A stretch of DNA of 31,441 nt from RGIG5612 sp045599965 (GCA_045599965.1 JAZRXA010000060.1:1-31441), one strand, 5' to 3'; counted from the stretch's first letter, positions 7,705-16,757 are shown. A program made the numbers and translations. The notes: generated by a model from the letters alone, not told the origin.

Positions 7705-8433
7705 TTAGTTAAAAAATGGAATATATGAAAATGCTATTGCGAACAAAAGTGATGGAAGCATATTCGCAACATGCATCTGACTTTCCCTTATTAAATTTAG
7801 CCCGACGCAAAAGATTAACGCATTTCCAACCATTGAGATTGCGTTAAGAGTATTTTCTTGCAAGATAGGAGCAATAACTACCGCTAAGAGCGTTATTAAT
7901 CCTTGGAATATAAATACTGGAATTGCTGAGAAAATTGCACCTTTTCCTAAAGTGCATGCCATTACCAAAATTGTTACAAAGTCTATGATTGATTTTGTAA
8001 ATAAAATAGAATAATTATGCATTGTCGCATCTTCTATTGAACCAATGATAGCCATAGCTCCAATTGCAACGGTACATGAAGCGAAGATAAACGCTTTTGT
8101 GAAATTAGGATCTTTTGTGCTTTTTGATTTCTTTTGTAGCCAATCACCAAACTTTATTATCCATCCTTCAAGGTTTATAAGTTCGCCAATAAAATTACCT
8201 AGCACTAAAGATAAAACAAAAAGAAGCATCTTTTGTGTTTCGAATGTTCCGTCATCGTTTAAGGTAAGCATCTTAGATAAAACTCCAGCTGCTCCGATAA
8301 ATATTACAACTATGCCGTTACATTTAAGTAATGCATGGTGAATAGTTTCGGAAATAAGTTTGCCAAAGAAAAGGCCTAAGATGCCTCCCACGATAATGGC
8401 TGCGGTATTAATTATTGTTCCTAAACCTATCAT
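7705..8433 (-). CDS. DUF554 family integral membrane protein
   Basis: A 242-residue protein made almost entirely of hydrophobic segments, about seven predicted by eye. It opens with the typical DUF554 start MIGLGTIINTAAIIVGGILG, and glycine-rich helices continue (VVIFIGAAGVLSKML, SCTVAIGAMAIIGSIEDA). The family (YdfK/YqgA-like) is widespread in Firmicutes; its transport or other role is not established. The length is normal for the family. It lies nine bases after glyS, so it is probably cotranscribed with the tRNA synthetase, although a functional link is not evident. Confidence 0.88.
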   Translation of the reverse strand: MIGLGTIINTAAIIVGGILGLFFGKLISETIHHALLKCNGIVVIFIGAAGVLSKMLTLNDDGTFETQKMLLFVLSLVLGNFIGELINLEGWIIKFGDWLQKKSKSTKDPNFTKAFIFASCTVAIGAMAIIGSIEDATMHNYSILFTKSIIDFVTILVMACTLGKGAIFSAIPVFIFQGLITLLAVVIAPILQENTLNAISMVGNALIFCVGLNLIRESQMHVANMLPSLLFAIAFSYIPFFN

Positions 8434-8442
8434 AGCCTTTAA

Positions 8443-9849
8443 TTAAAATTCAAATTTGTGTCTAAAGTATTCTTCAAGTTCATCGATATTGATACGTACT
8501 TGTTCCATAGTATCTCTATCACGAATTGTTACGCAATTGTCTGCAGGATTTTCATCATCTCCAACAGTTTGGAAATCTACCGTTATGCAGTAAGGTGTTC
8601 CAATTTCATCTTCACGACGATATCTCTTTCCAATTGTTCCTCTATCATCAAAATCGCAATTCCAATACTTACTAAGTTTTGTATAAAGTTCCATTGCTTT
8701 ATCATTAAGTTTTTTAGAAAGTGGAAGCACTGCGATTTTCACTGGTGCTAATGCTGGATGGAAGCGCATAACTGTACGAACATCTCCGCCTTCTAATTCT
8801 TCTTCGTCATAAGCATTGCAAAGGAATGCTAAAACTACTCTATCAGCACCGAGTGAAGGTTCGATAACATATGGAATATATTTTTCATTCTTTTCATCAT
8901 CAAAATAATCCATAGGCTCGCCTGAGAATTCTTGATGCTGAGTTAAGTCGTAATCAGTTCTATCTGCGATTCCCCAAAGTTCACCCCAACCAAATGGGAA
9001 TGTGAATTCAATATCTGTTGTGGCTTTTGAATAGAAGCAAAGTTCTTCTTGGTCATGATCTCTAAGTCTTACTTCTTCATCTTTGATTCCTAAACTCTTA
9101 AGCCAATTTATGCAATAGCTTCTCCAATAGTTAAACCACTCAAGGTCTGTTCCTGGCTCACAAAAGAACTCAAGTTCCATCTGTTCGAACTCTCTTGTTC
9201 TAAAAGTAAAATTACCAGGTGTAATTTCATTTCTAAAAGATTTACCTATTTGCGCAATACCAAAAGGAATTTTCTTTCTAGATGCTCTTTGCACGTTCTT
9301 AAAGTTAACGAAAATACCTTGAGCTGTTTCAGGTCTTAAATAAACAACAGCTGAAGAATCTTCTGTTACACCTTGGAATGTCTTAAACATTAAGTTGAAA
9401 TGACGAATAGATGTAAAATCGCTCTTTCCGCATGATGGGCAAGGAATATTATTATCCTTAATGTATTGCTCCATCTTTTCATCGCTCCATCCGTCAACGC
9501 TGCTTTCAAGCTCGATTCCATTTTCTTGTGCATAATCTTCTATTACTTTATCTGCTCTAAATCTTTCGTGGCATTCTCTACAATCCATTAAAGGATCTGA
9601 AAATCCTCCGATGTGTCCAGATGCTTCCCATGTTTTTGGGTTCATAAGGATTGCGCAATCAAGTCCAACGTTATAAGGACTTTCTTGTACGAATTTTTGC
9701 CACCAAGCTTTTTTTACATTGTTTTTAAGCTCAACGCCTAAGTTACCATAATCCCATGTGTTTGCAAGACCGCCATATATTTCCGATCCTGGGAAAATAA
9801 AGCCTCTTGATTTACAAAGAGATATAACTTTTTCCATTGTTTTTTCCAT
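8443..9849 (-). CDS. glyS: Glycine--tRNA ligase, single-chain (alpha2) type
   Basis: A 468-residue class II synthetase that charges tRNA-Gly with glycine in the cytosol. Visible features are the N-terminal RGFIFPGSEIYGGLANTWDYG, an inserted zinc ribbon (CRECHERF and later CPSCGKSD), motif 2 (FRNEITPGNFTFRTREF) and motif 3 (PSLGADRVVLAFL), then the anticodon-binding domain to EYFRHKF. The start ATG is nine bases after AAGGAG; a second ATG four codons in is possible. It lies downstream of era and recO, a classic Firmicute order, but has its own promoter at the end of recO and a structured 100-base leader. I see no T-box motif in that leader. Confidence 0.95.
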   Translation of the reverse strand: MEKTMEKVISLCKSRGFIFPGSEIYGGLANTWDYGNLGVELKNNVKKAWWQKFVQESPYNVGLDCAILMNPKTWEASGHIGGFSDPLMDCRECHERFRADKVIEDYAQENGIELESSVDGWSDEKMEQYIKDNNIPCPSCGKSDFTSIRHFNLMFKTFQGVTEDSSAVVYLRPETAQGIFVNFKNVQRASRKKIPFGIAQIGKSFRNEITPGNFTFRTREFEQMELEFFCEPGTDLEWFNYWRSYCINWLKSLGIKDEEVRLRDHDQEELCFYSKATTDIEFTFPFGWGELWGIADRTDYDLTQHQEFSGEPMDYFDDEKNEKYIPYVIEPSLGADRVVLAFLCNAYDEEELEGGDVRTVMRFHPALAPVKIAVLPLSKKLNDKAMELYTKLSKYWNCDFDDRGTIGKRYRREDEIGTPYCITVDFQTVGDDENPADNCVTIRDRDTMEQVRINIDELEEYFRHKFEF

Positions 9850-9878
9850 TTTTCAAGTCTCCTTAATATATATTTTTG

Positions 9879-9931
9879 CCACTGGCTTGCGAGACGCGAC
9901 CTCAGGCTCTCGCCTGCTCTTTCGCCGCTGG
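9879..9931 (-). promoter_or_regulatory. GC-rich hairpin in the glyS leader with two competing folds
   Basis: Outer arms CCACTGGC (9879-9886) and GCCGCTGG (9924-9931) pair with two mismatches. Inside, GCGAGA (9889-9894) can pair with TCTCGC (9908-9913), or CAGGC (9903-9907) can pair with GCCTG (9912-9916) around a four-base loop; these inner helices exclude each other. The element is much more GC-rich than the flanking genes. It could be a regulatory leader or a resident GC-rich repeat. Confidence 0.5.
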
Positions 9932-9955
9932 TTTGTGACAAATTTTAACTTTTTT

Positions 9956-9984
9956 ATATTACTCTACGATGCTATAACTTTCAA
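9956..9984 (-). promoter_or_regulatory. Promoter of glyS
   Basis: On the minus strand TTGAAA (9979-9984), 17 bases and TAATAT (9956-9961) form a reasonable sigma-A promoter. The -35 box contains the recO stop codon. The transcript would start near 9949, about 100 bases before the glyS ATG. Confidence 0.5.
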
Positions 9985-10637
9985 GTAAGTTCATCTTCTA
10001 TCATTGCTTCAGAGTTAAAAGTTTTATCAACGAATTTCTTAAATATAGACTGTACTACATCCCTAAATTCTATTAAGCACTCTTCAGTTAACTTAAAAGT
10101 ATAAAGTTTTTCAACCGGATTTATCGTAACAAACCTTAGTGCATATTCTGTTGCTTCTTTAACATTTACCCTTTCAAGTTCTTTATCGATATTGCAAAAG
10201 CCGTTTATGTCTAGCATCTTAAGTTCATATATCGCTTTTACTAATCGATTATCAATCGTATCAACGCTTAGAGCTCTTAAACTTTGATACAAAAGTTTAA
10301 GCATATCTAATGCATTTATATTTTCTCTAGAAAAATATTTAGCAACTTCTAGAAAATAAAATCCGTAATAAGTTATATTAACGTTTTGCGAAAGATCTTC
10401 AAAATAATTAGATATCCTTGCAGCGTTCAAACTATAAGCGGACTTTCCTTCATATAAATCAAACTCTCCAAACGCGAACACTCGACTTGCGGAAACTAGT
10501 GATGATTGTGGCTTTCTAGCACCTCTCGCAAAAGCAGAAATTCTTCCAAGTGTATCGGTAAGAATCTCTAATCTTCTATCATATTCACCTATTGGCATAG
10601 TTGAAATTACTATGCCTTTTACCGTCGTGGTGTTCAT
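9981..10637 (-). CDS. recO: DNA repair protein RecO
   Basis: A 218-residue RecO, the RecFOR-pathway protein that anneals SSB-coated single strands and helps load RecA. The N-terminal OB-fold is recognisable (VKGIVISTMPIGEYDRRLEI, GRISAFARGARKP), and the C-terminal half is helical. It is somewhat shorter than usual (about 240-250 residues) and lacks the paired-cysteine zinc site of some RecO proteins; only CNID with one Cys remains. The ATG at 10635-10637 is chosen because it lies one base after the era stop and follows AAAGAA; a TTG nine codons upstream would lie inside era. Its position directly after era is typical. Confidence 0.9.
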   Translation of the reverse strand: MNTTTVKGIVISTMPIGEYDRRLEILTDTLGRISAFARGARKPQSSLVSASRVFAFGEFDLYEGKSAYSLNAARISNYFEDLSQNVNITYYGFYFLEVAKYFSRENINALDMLKLLYQSLRALSVDTIDNRLVKAIYELKMLDINGFCNIDKELERVNVKEATEYALRFVTINPVEKLYTFKLTEECLIEFRDVVQSIFKKFVDKTFNSEAMIEDELT

Positions 10638-10638
10638 A

Positions 10639-11580
10639 TTAAAATTCTTTCGGATTATATCCAAAGTTTTTAAGCCATGCGTCGGAGTCTCTCCACTCTT
10701 TTCTTACCTTAACCCAAAGCTTTAAGTTAACTTTAGACTCTACTAACTTTTCAATATCGAAACGTGCTGTGCTTCCAATCTTTTTAAGCATAGCCCCATT
10801 CTTTCCAATAACAATTCCCTTGTGCGAATCTTTCTCACAAATAATTGTTGCCTCAATATCTACTATTGGCTCTTCAAGCGATGTGCCATCTAAACTCTTA
10901 ACGTATTTAACTCTCTCATGATACTTATCTATTACAACAGCTATTCCATGAGGGACCTCTTCGCTTAAACAATAAAGTGCTTTTTCTCTTATCGTTTCAG
11001 CAACTATTTGTTTCATCGGTTGGTCCGTTAATGTATCTTCGCCAAAGAACATAGGCCCATAAGGCAAGTACTTAAATAGTTGCTCAAGAAGTGTATCTAC
11101 ATTGTCTCCTTCTTTAGCAGAAATAGGAACAATTTCAGCAAAATCAAATTCTTTTCTATATGTATCGATAAATTCTAATAGAGCTTCCTTATCAACAGAA
11201 TCAATTTTATTCATTGCTAAAATTACAGGAAGATTAATCTTTTTTAATTCTTCGATAATATATTGTTCGCCTTTACCGATAAAGTTGCTAGGTTCAACTA
11301 GCCACATAATAACGTCTGCATCTTTAATCGAACTAAGTGCAGCGCCTAACATATATTCGCCAAGTTTATTTTTTGCCTTATTAATTCCTGGCGTATCTAA
11401 GAAAACAATCTGTCCTTCATCATTTGTTAAAACAGTTTGTATTTTATTTCTTGTCGTCTGCGGCTTATTTGATGTGATTGCAATTTTTTGACCTATAATA
11501 CGATTCATCAAAGTTGACTTGCCAACATTAGGCCTTCCAATTATTGCAACATATCCAGATTTAAGTTGTTTTTCTTCCAT
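10639..11580 (-). CDS. era: GTPase Era
   Basis: A 313-residue Era, the essential GTPase that binds the 3' end of 16S rRNA during 30S maturation. The N-terminal G domain has G1 GRPNVGKS (15-22), G3 DTPG (62-65), G4 NKID (124-127) and G5 SAKEG. The C-terminal KH RNA-binding domain has the GKNGAMLKKIG motif and ends with the basic KLWVKVRKEWRD segment. The length is slightly above the usual 300. It starts 12 bases after the M16C peptidase gene with a TAGGAAAGA site, and recO follows one base after its stop, so it sits in the middle of one long operon. Confidence 0.96.
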   Translation of the reverse strand: MEEKQLKSGYVAIIGRPNVGKSTLMNRIIGQKIAITSNKPQTTRNKIQTVLTNDEGQIVFLDTPGINKAKNKLGEYMLGAALSSIKDADVIMWLVEPSNFIGKGEQYIIEELKKINLPVILAMNKIDSVDKEALLEFIDTYRKEFDFAEIVPISAKEGDNVDTLLEQLFKYLPYGPMFFGEDTLTDQPMKQIVAETIREKALYCLSEEVPHGIAVVIDKYHERVKYVKSLDGTSLEEPIVDIEATIICEKDSHKGIVIGKNGAMLKKIGSTARFDIEKLVESKVNLKLWVKVRKEWRDSDAWLKNFGYNPKEF

Positions 11581-11592
11581 AATCTTTCCTAA

Positions 11593-14532
11593 TCAACTAG
11601 CAAATAAATTTTTTGTTTCATTAAATATTTCTTTATTTTCTTCTATCTTTGATTCGTTTCCTACTACGCAAATATTTTCATCTTCTAATGCATTTTTAAT
11701 TAGCGGAGCAAGAGATTTTATGTCTTCACATGTACAATCTATTATTTCATTTCTAGCTTTTTGCATATCCTCGTATGTTGTATGCGTAATAAGTGCAAGC
11801 ATGTCTCTAGAACCTTTTCCATAAGGCGTAAGTGGTGTATCTACCGAACTCATTGTTCCAATAATAAATTTTGTCATTTCCCTTTCAGGAACATCAAAAT
11901 TTCTTAAATACTCTGGGATTTTATCAAACACATCAATTGAGCGTTTAAGATGTGGATCTCTATAAGTTACAAAACTAGCTATTCCATTAGGCGCAACAGC
12001 GCACATGCATCCATATGCACCACCTTGAACTCTTATATTAAACCACATGTACTCATAGCTCATTATTGTCTTAAATACTCTTAAAGCGCCTGTGTATTTA
12101 GATGCATCTTCAAACATCTTTCCAGACTTGCAAACATATTGAATTCCGGCTGAAGTCTTAAAGCCTTCATTCTTTTTAGAAAGTTTGTCGCTAAGACTAA
12201 ATAAATATTTTCTATCTACAACAGGTGTATCATTTTTTTCTTTATTATTTAATTTATCAACAAACTTGTTCATTCTATTAGCAAAGATTTCATATCCTTT
12301 TTCTTCGCCAGTAAAACTTATCGCCAAACCATTTGCATCAAAGATTTTTTCCACAGTCTCTTTAAGTTTTATCTTTAGTTCTTCTTTGCGAGCATCGAAG
12401 TTTTTATCTAATTCTTCAACAAAATTGTAGAATTTTATTCCATTCATCAATTCCTTAAGATATGTAGACTCGCTAAAGTAAGAAGTTGATCTCATTACTG
12501 CCGCTACATGTCCCGACTGATTTAAGCTCATTTGAAGTTTACTCTTTAATTCAACAATTATTTCATAAAGTCTATCACTATTTTCATACTGGCTTTCAAA
12601 AACTACCTCTTCAACAAGATCCATAGTCTTATCAATATTTTCATAAAGCGTTCTAGTTGAAAGGTCTGACAATAAAGAATATTTATTATCATCTTTTCTA
12701 TCAGCATAAACACCACTTTCTAATGAAAGTGCACCTGTATAAATATTTATTTCGTTATTAAGTTCGGCGTATGAATAGTTCTTTGTATCAACAAAACTAA
12801 ATATTGATTTTAATAAACTAAGGTAAGGAACATCTCTTGGCGCAATCATATTTGAATCAAACAAGAAAGATATATAAGCGATTCCGTTTGTATCATAGTC
12901 ATGATAATAGGTCTTAATTCCATCAATTTCGCGCTCATCATTTTTAAGACTTTCTGCTTCGCGCTTTAAGTCCTCTTTTGAAAGAAGTGGTATTGTCTCA
13001 AGCGCTTCTTTTGTTTCAGGAGCTTCTTGATAATCACTAAGAGCTTTCGTTTCTTTAACTATGTTTTCTATTTCTTCGTCTGTTAAACTTTCCTTATACT
13101 CTTTTAATTTTTTTGCAACCTTTTCTTCATTCTCCTTGCCTAGTCCCTTCTTTGGAACAAGAGCAAGAAGCGAAGCATGATTATTATCTAATAAATATTT
13201 TTTAATAAGTCCTTCAAAATATCCGGTCTTAATATTTTCTCTTAAAAACTTAAATGTTTCGTTGCAATCTATATGCATTAAAGGTTCATTTTCATCATAA
13301 AGCCAACTATCTAAACAATTAAGTCCCCAAATAAGGCCTTTAGGATATCCACCAAAATCGGCTTCTTTATATTTGAATTCTAAAGAATTAACGCTAGCAA
13401 TAAGGCTCTTTTCATCAAGACCTTCGCTTACAGCTTTTTTTAGTTCTTCATTTATTATTTCTATAAATTTATCTTGTTTAGAAATATCTGAATTCTTTGC
13501 AATGATATTAAAGTAAGGCTGTAGGATTCCGTTTTCATAAGTAGAGATAAAGTCCTTTCCTATTCCTTCTTTAAAGAGTCTATCTCTTATAGGAGCACCT
13601 TGAGTATCTACAAGTGCGTAAAGAATCATCTGCATTGCGTAATATTGCTTTGCATCTAAATTGTCATTGCAAACAACATTGTATGTAAGATATGTATTTT
13701 CTTCTTCGCTTTCTTCTTCTGAAATTGGATATTCCTTTTTTGAAACAGCTATTTTCTCAAAAGGTTTTTGCATCTTAATAGTTGAGTCAATGTCTATCTT
13801 TTCATATTTTGATAAATATTCTTTGTCCAAAAATTCAAGACGCTCTTCAATATCCATATCGCCATACATGTAAATAAAACTGTTGCATGGATGGTAATAG
13901 CGTTTATGGAAACCTATAAAATTTTCGTATGTAAGATCTGGAATAAATTCTGGATCGCCTCCCGACTCTACTCCATAAGATGTATCTGGATATAATGAAT
14001 GAAGAATTTCTCTATCCAAAACTCCTTCAGGTGAGGAAAACGCTCCCTTCATTTCATTATAAACTACGCCGTTATATACTATTTCGTCTTCTTTGTTTTC
14101 AAGTTTATAATTCCATCCTTCTTGCTTTAAGATTTCTGGGCGTGTATAAATACTTGGGTTTAATACCGCATCCATATAAACATCCATTAAATTCTTAAAG
14201 TCTTTATCATTTCTACTTGCAACTGGATAAACTGTTTTATCTGGATAAGTCATTGCATTAAGAAATGTATTAAGCGAACCTTTTACTAATTCAACAAAAG
14301 GATCCTTAACCGGATATTTTTTACTTCCGCAAAGAACTGAGTGTTCCATAATATGAGCTACGCCAGTATTATCTTCTGGTGGAGTTCTAAATCCTATATA
14401 AAATACTTTATTATCGTCATCATTTGAAAGAATAAAAATTCTGGCGCCACTTTTTTTATGTTTTAAAAGAAACGCCGTACTTTTTAGATCTTCAACATAT
14501 TTTTCAAATACAACTTCATAGTTTTGATTCAT
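11593..14532 (-). CDS. Insulinase-family (M16C) zinc metallopeptidase, PreP-like
   Basis: A 979-residue cytosolic peptidase of the presequence-protease type, expected to degrade oligopeptides in an enclosed chamber. The inverted zinc motif HIMEH (His60, Glu63, His64) and the downstream ligand Glu160 in YNEMKGAFS are present near the N-terminus. The rest follows the four-domain M16C layout, including the C-terminal R/Y-type segment (RVQGGAYGCM). Zinc and catalytic residues look intact and the length is typical. The start at 14532 is chosen because GGAG lies six bases before it; an ATG four codons upstream directly follows the ftsY stop without a usable site. It sits between ftsY and era. Confidence 0.92.
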   Translation of the reverse strand: MNQNYEVVFEKYVEDLKSTAFLLKHKKSGARIFILSNDDDNKVFYIGFRTPPEDNTGVAHIMEHSVLCGSKKYPVKDPFVELVKGSLNTFLNAMTYPDKTVYPVASRNDKDFKNLMDVYMDAVLNPSIYTRPEILKQEGWNYKLENKEDEIVYNGVVYNEMKGAFSSPEGVLDREILHSLYPDTSYGVESGGDPEFIPDLTYENFIGFHKRYYHPCNSFIYMYGDMDIEERLEFLDKEYLSKYEKIDIDSTIKMQKPFEKIAVSKKEYPISEEESEEENTYLTYNVVCNDNLDAKQYYAMQMILYALVDTQGAPIRDRLFKEGIGKDFISTYENGILQPYFNIIAKNSDISKQDKFIEIINEELKKAVSEGLDEKSLIASVNSLEFKYKEADFGGYPKGLIWGLNCLDSWLYDENEPLMHIDCNETFKFLRENIKTGYFEGLIKKYLLDNNHASLLALVPKKGLGKENEEKVAKKLKEYKESLTDEEIENIVKETKALSDYQEAPETKEALETIPLLSKEDLKREAESLKNDEREIDGIKTYYHDYDTNGIAYISFLFDSNMIAPRDVPYLSLLKSIFSFVDTKNYSYAELNNEINIYTGALSLESGVYADRKDDNKYSLLSDLSTRTLYENIDKTMDLVEEVVFESQYENSDRLYEIIVELKSKLQMSLNQSGHVAAVMRSTSYFSESTYLKELMNGIKFYNFVEELDKNFDARKEELKIKLKETVEKIFDANGLAISFTGEEKGYEIFANRMNKFVDKLNNKEKNDTPVVDRKYLFSLSDKLSKKNEGFKTSAGIQYVCKSGKMFEDASKYTGALRVFKTIMSYEYMWFNIRVQGGAYGCMCAVAPNGIASFVTYRDPHLKRSIDVFDKIPEYLRNFDVPEREMTKFIIGTMSSVDTPLTPYGKGSRDMLALITHTTYEDMQKARNEIIDCTCEDIKSLAPLIKNALEDENICVVGNESKIEENKEIFNETKNLFAS

Positions 14533-14544
14533 TCTTTTCTCCAT

Positions 14545-15405
14545 TTAATCAAACAATTCTTTAGCATACTCTTCCGGTTCAAATTTCTTTATATCATTTG
14601 CTCCCTCGCCAACGCCTATATATAGAACTGGAATATTTAATTCTTTCTTTATTGCAACAGCAATTCCACCCTTAGCTGTGCCATCTAGTTTTGTTAAGAT
14701 AACACCATCAACATTCATGACTTCCTTAAATTCTTTTGCTTGTTGAAGTGCGTTTTGACCTGTTGTTGCGTCTAAAACAATAAGATTTTTTCTTTTAGCA
14801 TCACCATACTCGCCAGCTAAAATTTTATCTATCTTTCCTAATTCATTCATAAGATTTTTCTTATTATGAAGTCTTCCTGCTGTATCGCAAAGAAGTATAT
14901 CTGCGCCTCTAGCCTTTGCTGCCTGCGCTGCATCAAATATAACTGAGCCTGGATCAGAACCTTCTTTTCCAGATACCATATAGCACCCAGTTCTTTCTGA
15001 CCAAACCTTAAGTTGTTCTTCTGCTGCCGCTCTAAAAGTATCTGCTCCGGCTAAGATAACCTTCTTTCCTTCGCCCCTAAATTTATTAGCGAGTTTTCCT
15101 ACAGTTGTTGTCTTACCTACTCCATTTACGCCAATAACTAAAACTACACTTTTTTCATTTTCAAAATCGAATGCACCCTCAGGAAGTTCCATAATCTCAA
15201 CGATTTTTTTCATAACGTGTGCTTTCGCTTCGTCTTGATTTTTAACTTCATTAAATTGCGCATTAATTTTTAAGTTTTCTACAAGTTCTTCAGTAGCACT
15301 TACTCCCATATCTCCTAGAATAAGTGTCTCTTCCATTTCTTCATAGAAATCTTCGTCTATTTTTTTACCACTATTAAAAAGGTTTGAAAAAAAGCTTTTA
15401 GCCAT
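14545..15405 (-). CDS. ftsY: Signal recognition particle receptor FtsY
   Basis: A 286-residue SRP GTPase that docks ribosome-SRP complexes at the inner face of the membrane. It has an N-terminal helical N domain, then the G domain with G1 GVNGVGKTTTVGKL (92-105), DTAGR (174-178), and TKLDG and GVGEGANDIKKF near the C-terminus. It lacks the long acidic A domain of the E. coli protein, as is common in Firmicutes. Its GGAGGAAG site and ATG lie inside the end of rbgA (8-base overlap), so translation is likely coupled. Confidence 0.95.
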   Translation of the reverse strand: MAKSFFSNLFNSGKKIDEDFYEEMEETLILGDMGVSATEELVENLKINAQFNEVKNQDEAKAHVMKKIVEIMELPEGAFDFENEKSVVLVIGVNGVGKTTTVGKLANKFRGEGKKVILAGADTFRAAAEEQLKVWSERTGCYMVSGKEGSDPGSVIFDAAQAAKARGADILLCDTAGRLHNKKNLMNELGKIDKILAGEYGDAKRKNLIVLDATTGQNALQQAKEFKEVMNVDGVILTKLDGTAKGGIAVAIKKELNIPVLYIGVGEGANDIKKFEPEEYAKELFD

Positions 15406-16192
15406 TAACTTCCTCCAATGTAAATCTTCCTAATTTACCATTTCTAAAATTTTCTAGTAACATATTTGCTGCCCTAAGAGTATCGTACTGCCCACCGGCT
15501 TTTAAGCATCCCCTTTTCTTGGCAAAATCTTCTAGTGATGAAAAGCCTGTATCTATTTTTTTTATAAGTTCTAAAGCCAACTCTTCTTTATTTATTATGT
15601 CATCATTTACAGATCCAATAAGCGCAATATTAAGTCCTATTGTTTCATTTTCAAACTTAGGCCACAAAATTCCTGGAGTATCTAAAAGTTCTAATGTGCT
15701 ACTTAATTTTATCCATTGTTTTCCTTTTGTAACTCCTGGTTTATTTCCTGTCTTCGCTGCTGCCTTTTTTGCATATGTGTTAATAAATGTGCTCTTTCCA
15801 ACATTCGGAATTCCTACTACCATAGCCCTAACAGGTCTGTTCTTTATTCCTCTTTTTCTATCACGCTCAATTTTTTCGGCGCATGCTTTGGCAACAACGC
15901 TATTTATTTGTTTCATATCAGCGGCATTTTTAGAATTAATCATGCAAACATTTAAGCCTTTGTCAGTAAAATATTGATACCATTCTTTAGTTTTCTTTTC
16001 ATCTGCAAGGTCACATTTATTCATTAGAATAAGCCTGGCCTTTCCAGGTGCTATTTCGTCTATATCTGGATTTCTACTCGATAAAGGTATGCGCGCATCA
16101 ATAAGCTCAATTACTAAATCTATGAGCTTAATATCTTCTTGCATCTGCCTTTTTGCTTTGGTCATATGACCTGGATACCATTGTATATTCAT
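15398..16192 (-). CDS. rbgA: Ribosome biogenesis GTPase RbgA (YlqF)
   Basis: A 264-residue circularly permuted GTPase needed for late 50S assembly in Firmicutes. The motif order is permuted: G4 NKCD (58-61) comes before G1 GIPNVGKST (127-135) and G3 DTPG (171-174). The N-terminus IQWYPGHMTKAKR is the family signature, which fixes the start even though no Shine-Dalgarno sequence precedes it. Only eight bases separate the ATG from a TATAAT box, so the mRNA is probably leaderless or nearly so. It follows rplS, as in many Firmicutes, and begins the rbgA-ftsY-M16C-era-recO transcript. Confidence 0.95.
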   Translation of the reverse strand: MNIQWYPGHMTKAKRQMQEDIKLIDLVIELIDARIPLSSRNPDIDEIAPGKARLILMNKCDLADEKKTKEWYQYFTDKGLNVCMINSKNAADMKQINSVVAKACAEKIERDRKRGIKNRPVRAMVVGIPNVGKSTFINTYAKKAAAKTGNKPGVTKGKQWIKLSSTLELLDTPGILWPKFENETIGLNIALIGSVNDDIINKEELALELIKKIDTGFSSLEDFAKKRGCLKAGGQYDTLRAANMLLENFRNGKLGRFTLEEVNG

Positions 16193-16200
16193 AACAATTT

Positions 16201-16209
16201 ATTATAACA
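16201..16209 (-). promoter_or_regulatory. Extended -10 promoter of rbgA
   Basis: On the minus strand TGTTATAAT is an extended -10 element (TATAAT 16201-16206). Only eight bases separate it from the rbgA ATG, placing the transcription start at or within about three bases of the start codon. No convincing -35 box is seen. Confidence 0.55.
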
Positions 16210-16235
16210 TAAATAAGGGCTTTCTATGTATAAAA

Positions 16236-16259
16236 AAAGGAGCTTTGTTAAGCTCCTTT
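16236..16259 (-). terminator. Terminator of rplS
   Basis: On the minus strand AAAGGAGCT and AGCTCCTTT form a 9-bp stem followed by seven T residues, a few bases after the rplS stop. It is a textbook intrinsic terminator. Confidence 0.92.
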
Positions 16260-16265
16260 AGTTTG

Positions 16266-16613
16266 TTATCTAAGTACTTCTTTAACTTTAGCACTCTTAC
16301 CAGTTCTTTGGCGTAAGTAGTTGAGTTTAGCTCTTCTAACTTTACCTTTTCTTACAACTTCGATTTTCTCGATTGTTGGAGAATGAAGTGGCCATGTCTT
16401 TTCTACGCCTACACCGTTAGAAGTTTTTCTAACTGTGAAAGTTTCTCTTGCGCCACCATTTTGTCTTTTAAGAACTGTGCCTTCGAAAACCTGGACTCTT
16501 TCTCTGTTACCTTCTTTGATCTTAGCTGATACCTTAACTGTATCACCTACATTGAAGTCGTCAACTTTCTCTTTAAGCTGACCTGCCTCGATCTTTTTAA
16601 TGATTTCATTCAT
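16266..16613 (-). CDS. rplS: 50S ribosomal protein L19
   Basis: A 115-residue bL19, located at the 30S-50S interface of the ribosome. The conserved core is visible: FNVGDTVKVSAKIKEG, RVQVFEGTVLKRQNGG, ETFTVRKTSNGVGVEKTWPL and the basic C-terminus with RAKLNYLRQRTGKSAKVKE. The length is normal. An AGGAGGT site precedes the ATG. It has its own promoter, a structured leader and a strong terminator, so it is expressed largely as a single-gene unit upstream of rbgA. Confidence 0.97.
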   Translation of the reverse strand: MNEIIKKIEAGQLKEKVDDFNVGDTVKVSAKIKEGNRERVQVFEGTVLKRQNGGARETFTVRKTSNGVGVEKTWPLHSPTIEKIEVVRKGKVRRAKLNYLRQRTGKSAKVKEVLR

Positions 16614-16719
16614 TTTGCGTGACCTCCTAATTAAAAAATTTCGATGTTCTTAATACTTAAGCCGCACTTTTTTAAGTGCCAAGGCCACTTCGTAACAGCG
16701 GACCATCTGTTTCACAGCA
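16614..16719 (-). promoter_or_regulatory. Structured 5' leader of rplS (possible L19 leader)
   Basis: About 100 untranslated bases lie between the promoter and the rplS ATG. On the minus strand GCACTT and AAGTGC (16664-16669, 16674-16679) form a tight hairpin around four A residues, flanked by further complementary segments. Firmicute rplS genes often carry an autoregulatory L19 leader at this place; the match to that family is inferred from position and a hairpin, not from a covariance search. Confidence 0.45.
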
Positions 16720-16725
16720 AGAAAT

Positions 16726-16754
16726 AGTTTATCACAGCCTTAAAGCCATTGCAA
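16726..16754 (-). promoter_or_regulatory. Promoter of rplS
   Basis: On the minus strand TTGCAA (16749-16754), a 17-base spacer and TAAACT (16726-16731), preceded by TGA as an extended -10, give a transcript starting near 16719. It lies right after the stop of the hypothetical gene upstream. Confidence 0.5.
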
Positions 16755-16757
16755 GGC

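Noticed and set aside
9850..9980. T-box riboswitch for glyS
   Set aside because: Neither the T-box consensus (GGGTGGNACCGCG-like) nor an antiterminator is present in the leader.
15519..15977. Plus-strand open frame of 152 codons inside rbgA
   Set aside because: It is antisense to a clearly conserved GTPase gene and shows no ribosome binding site or domain.
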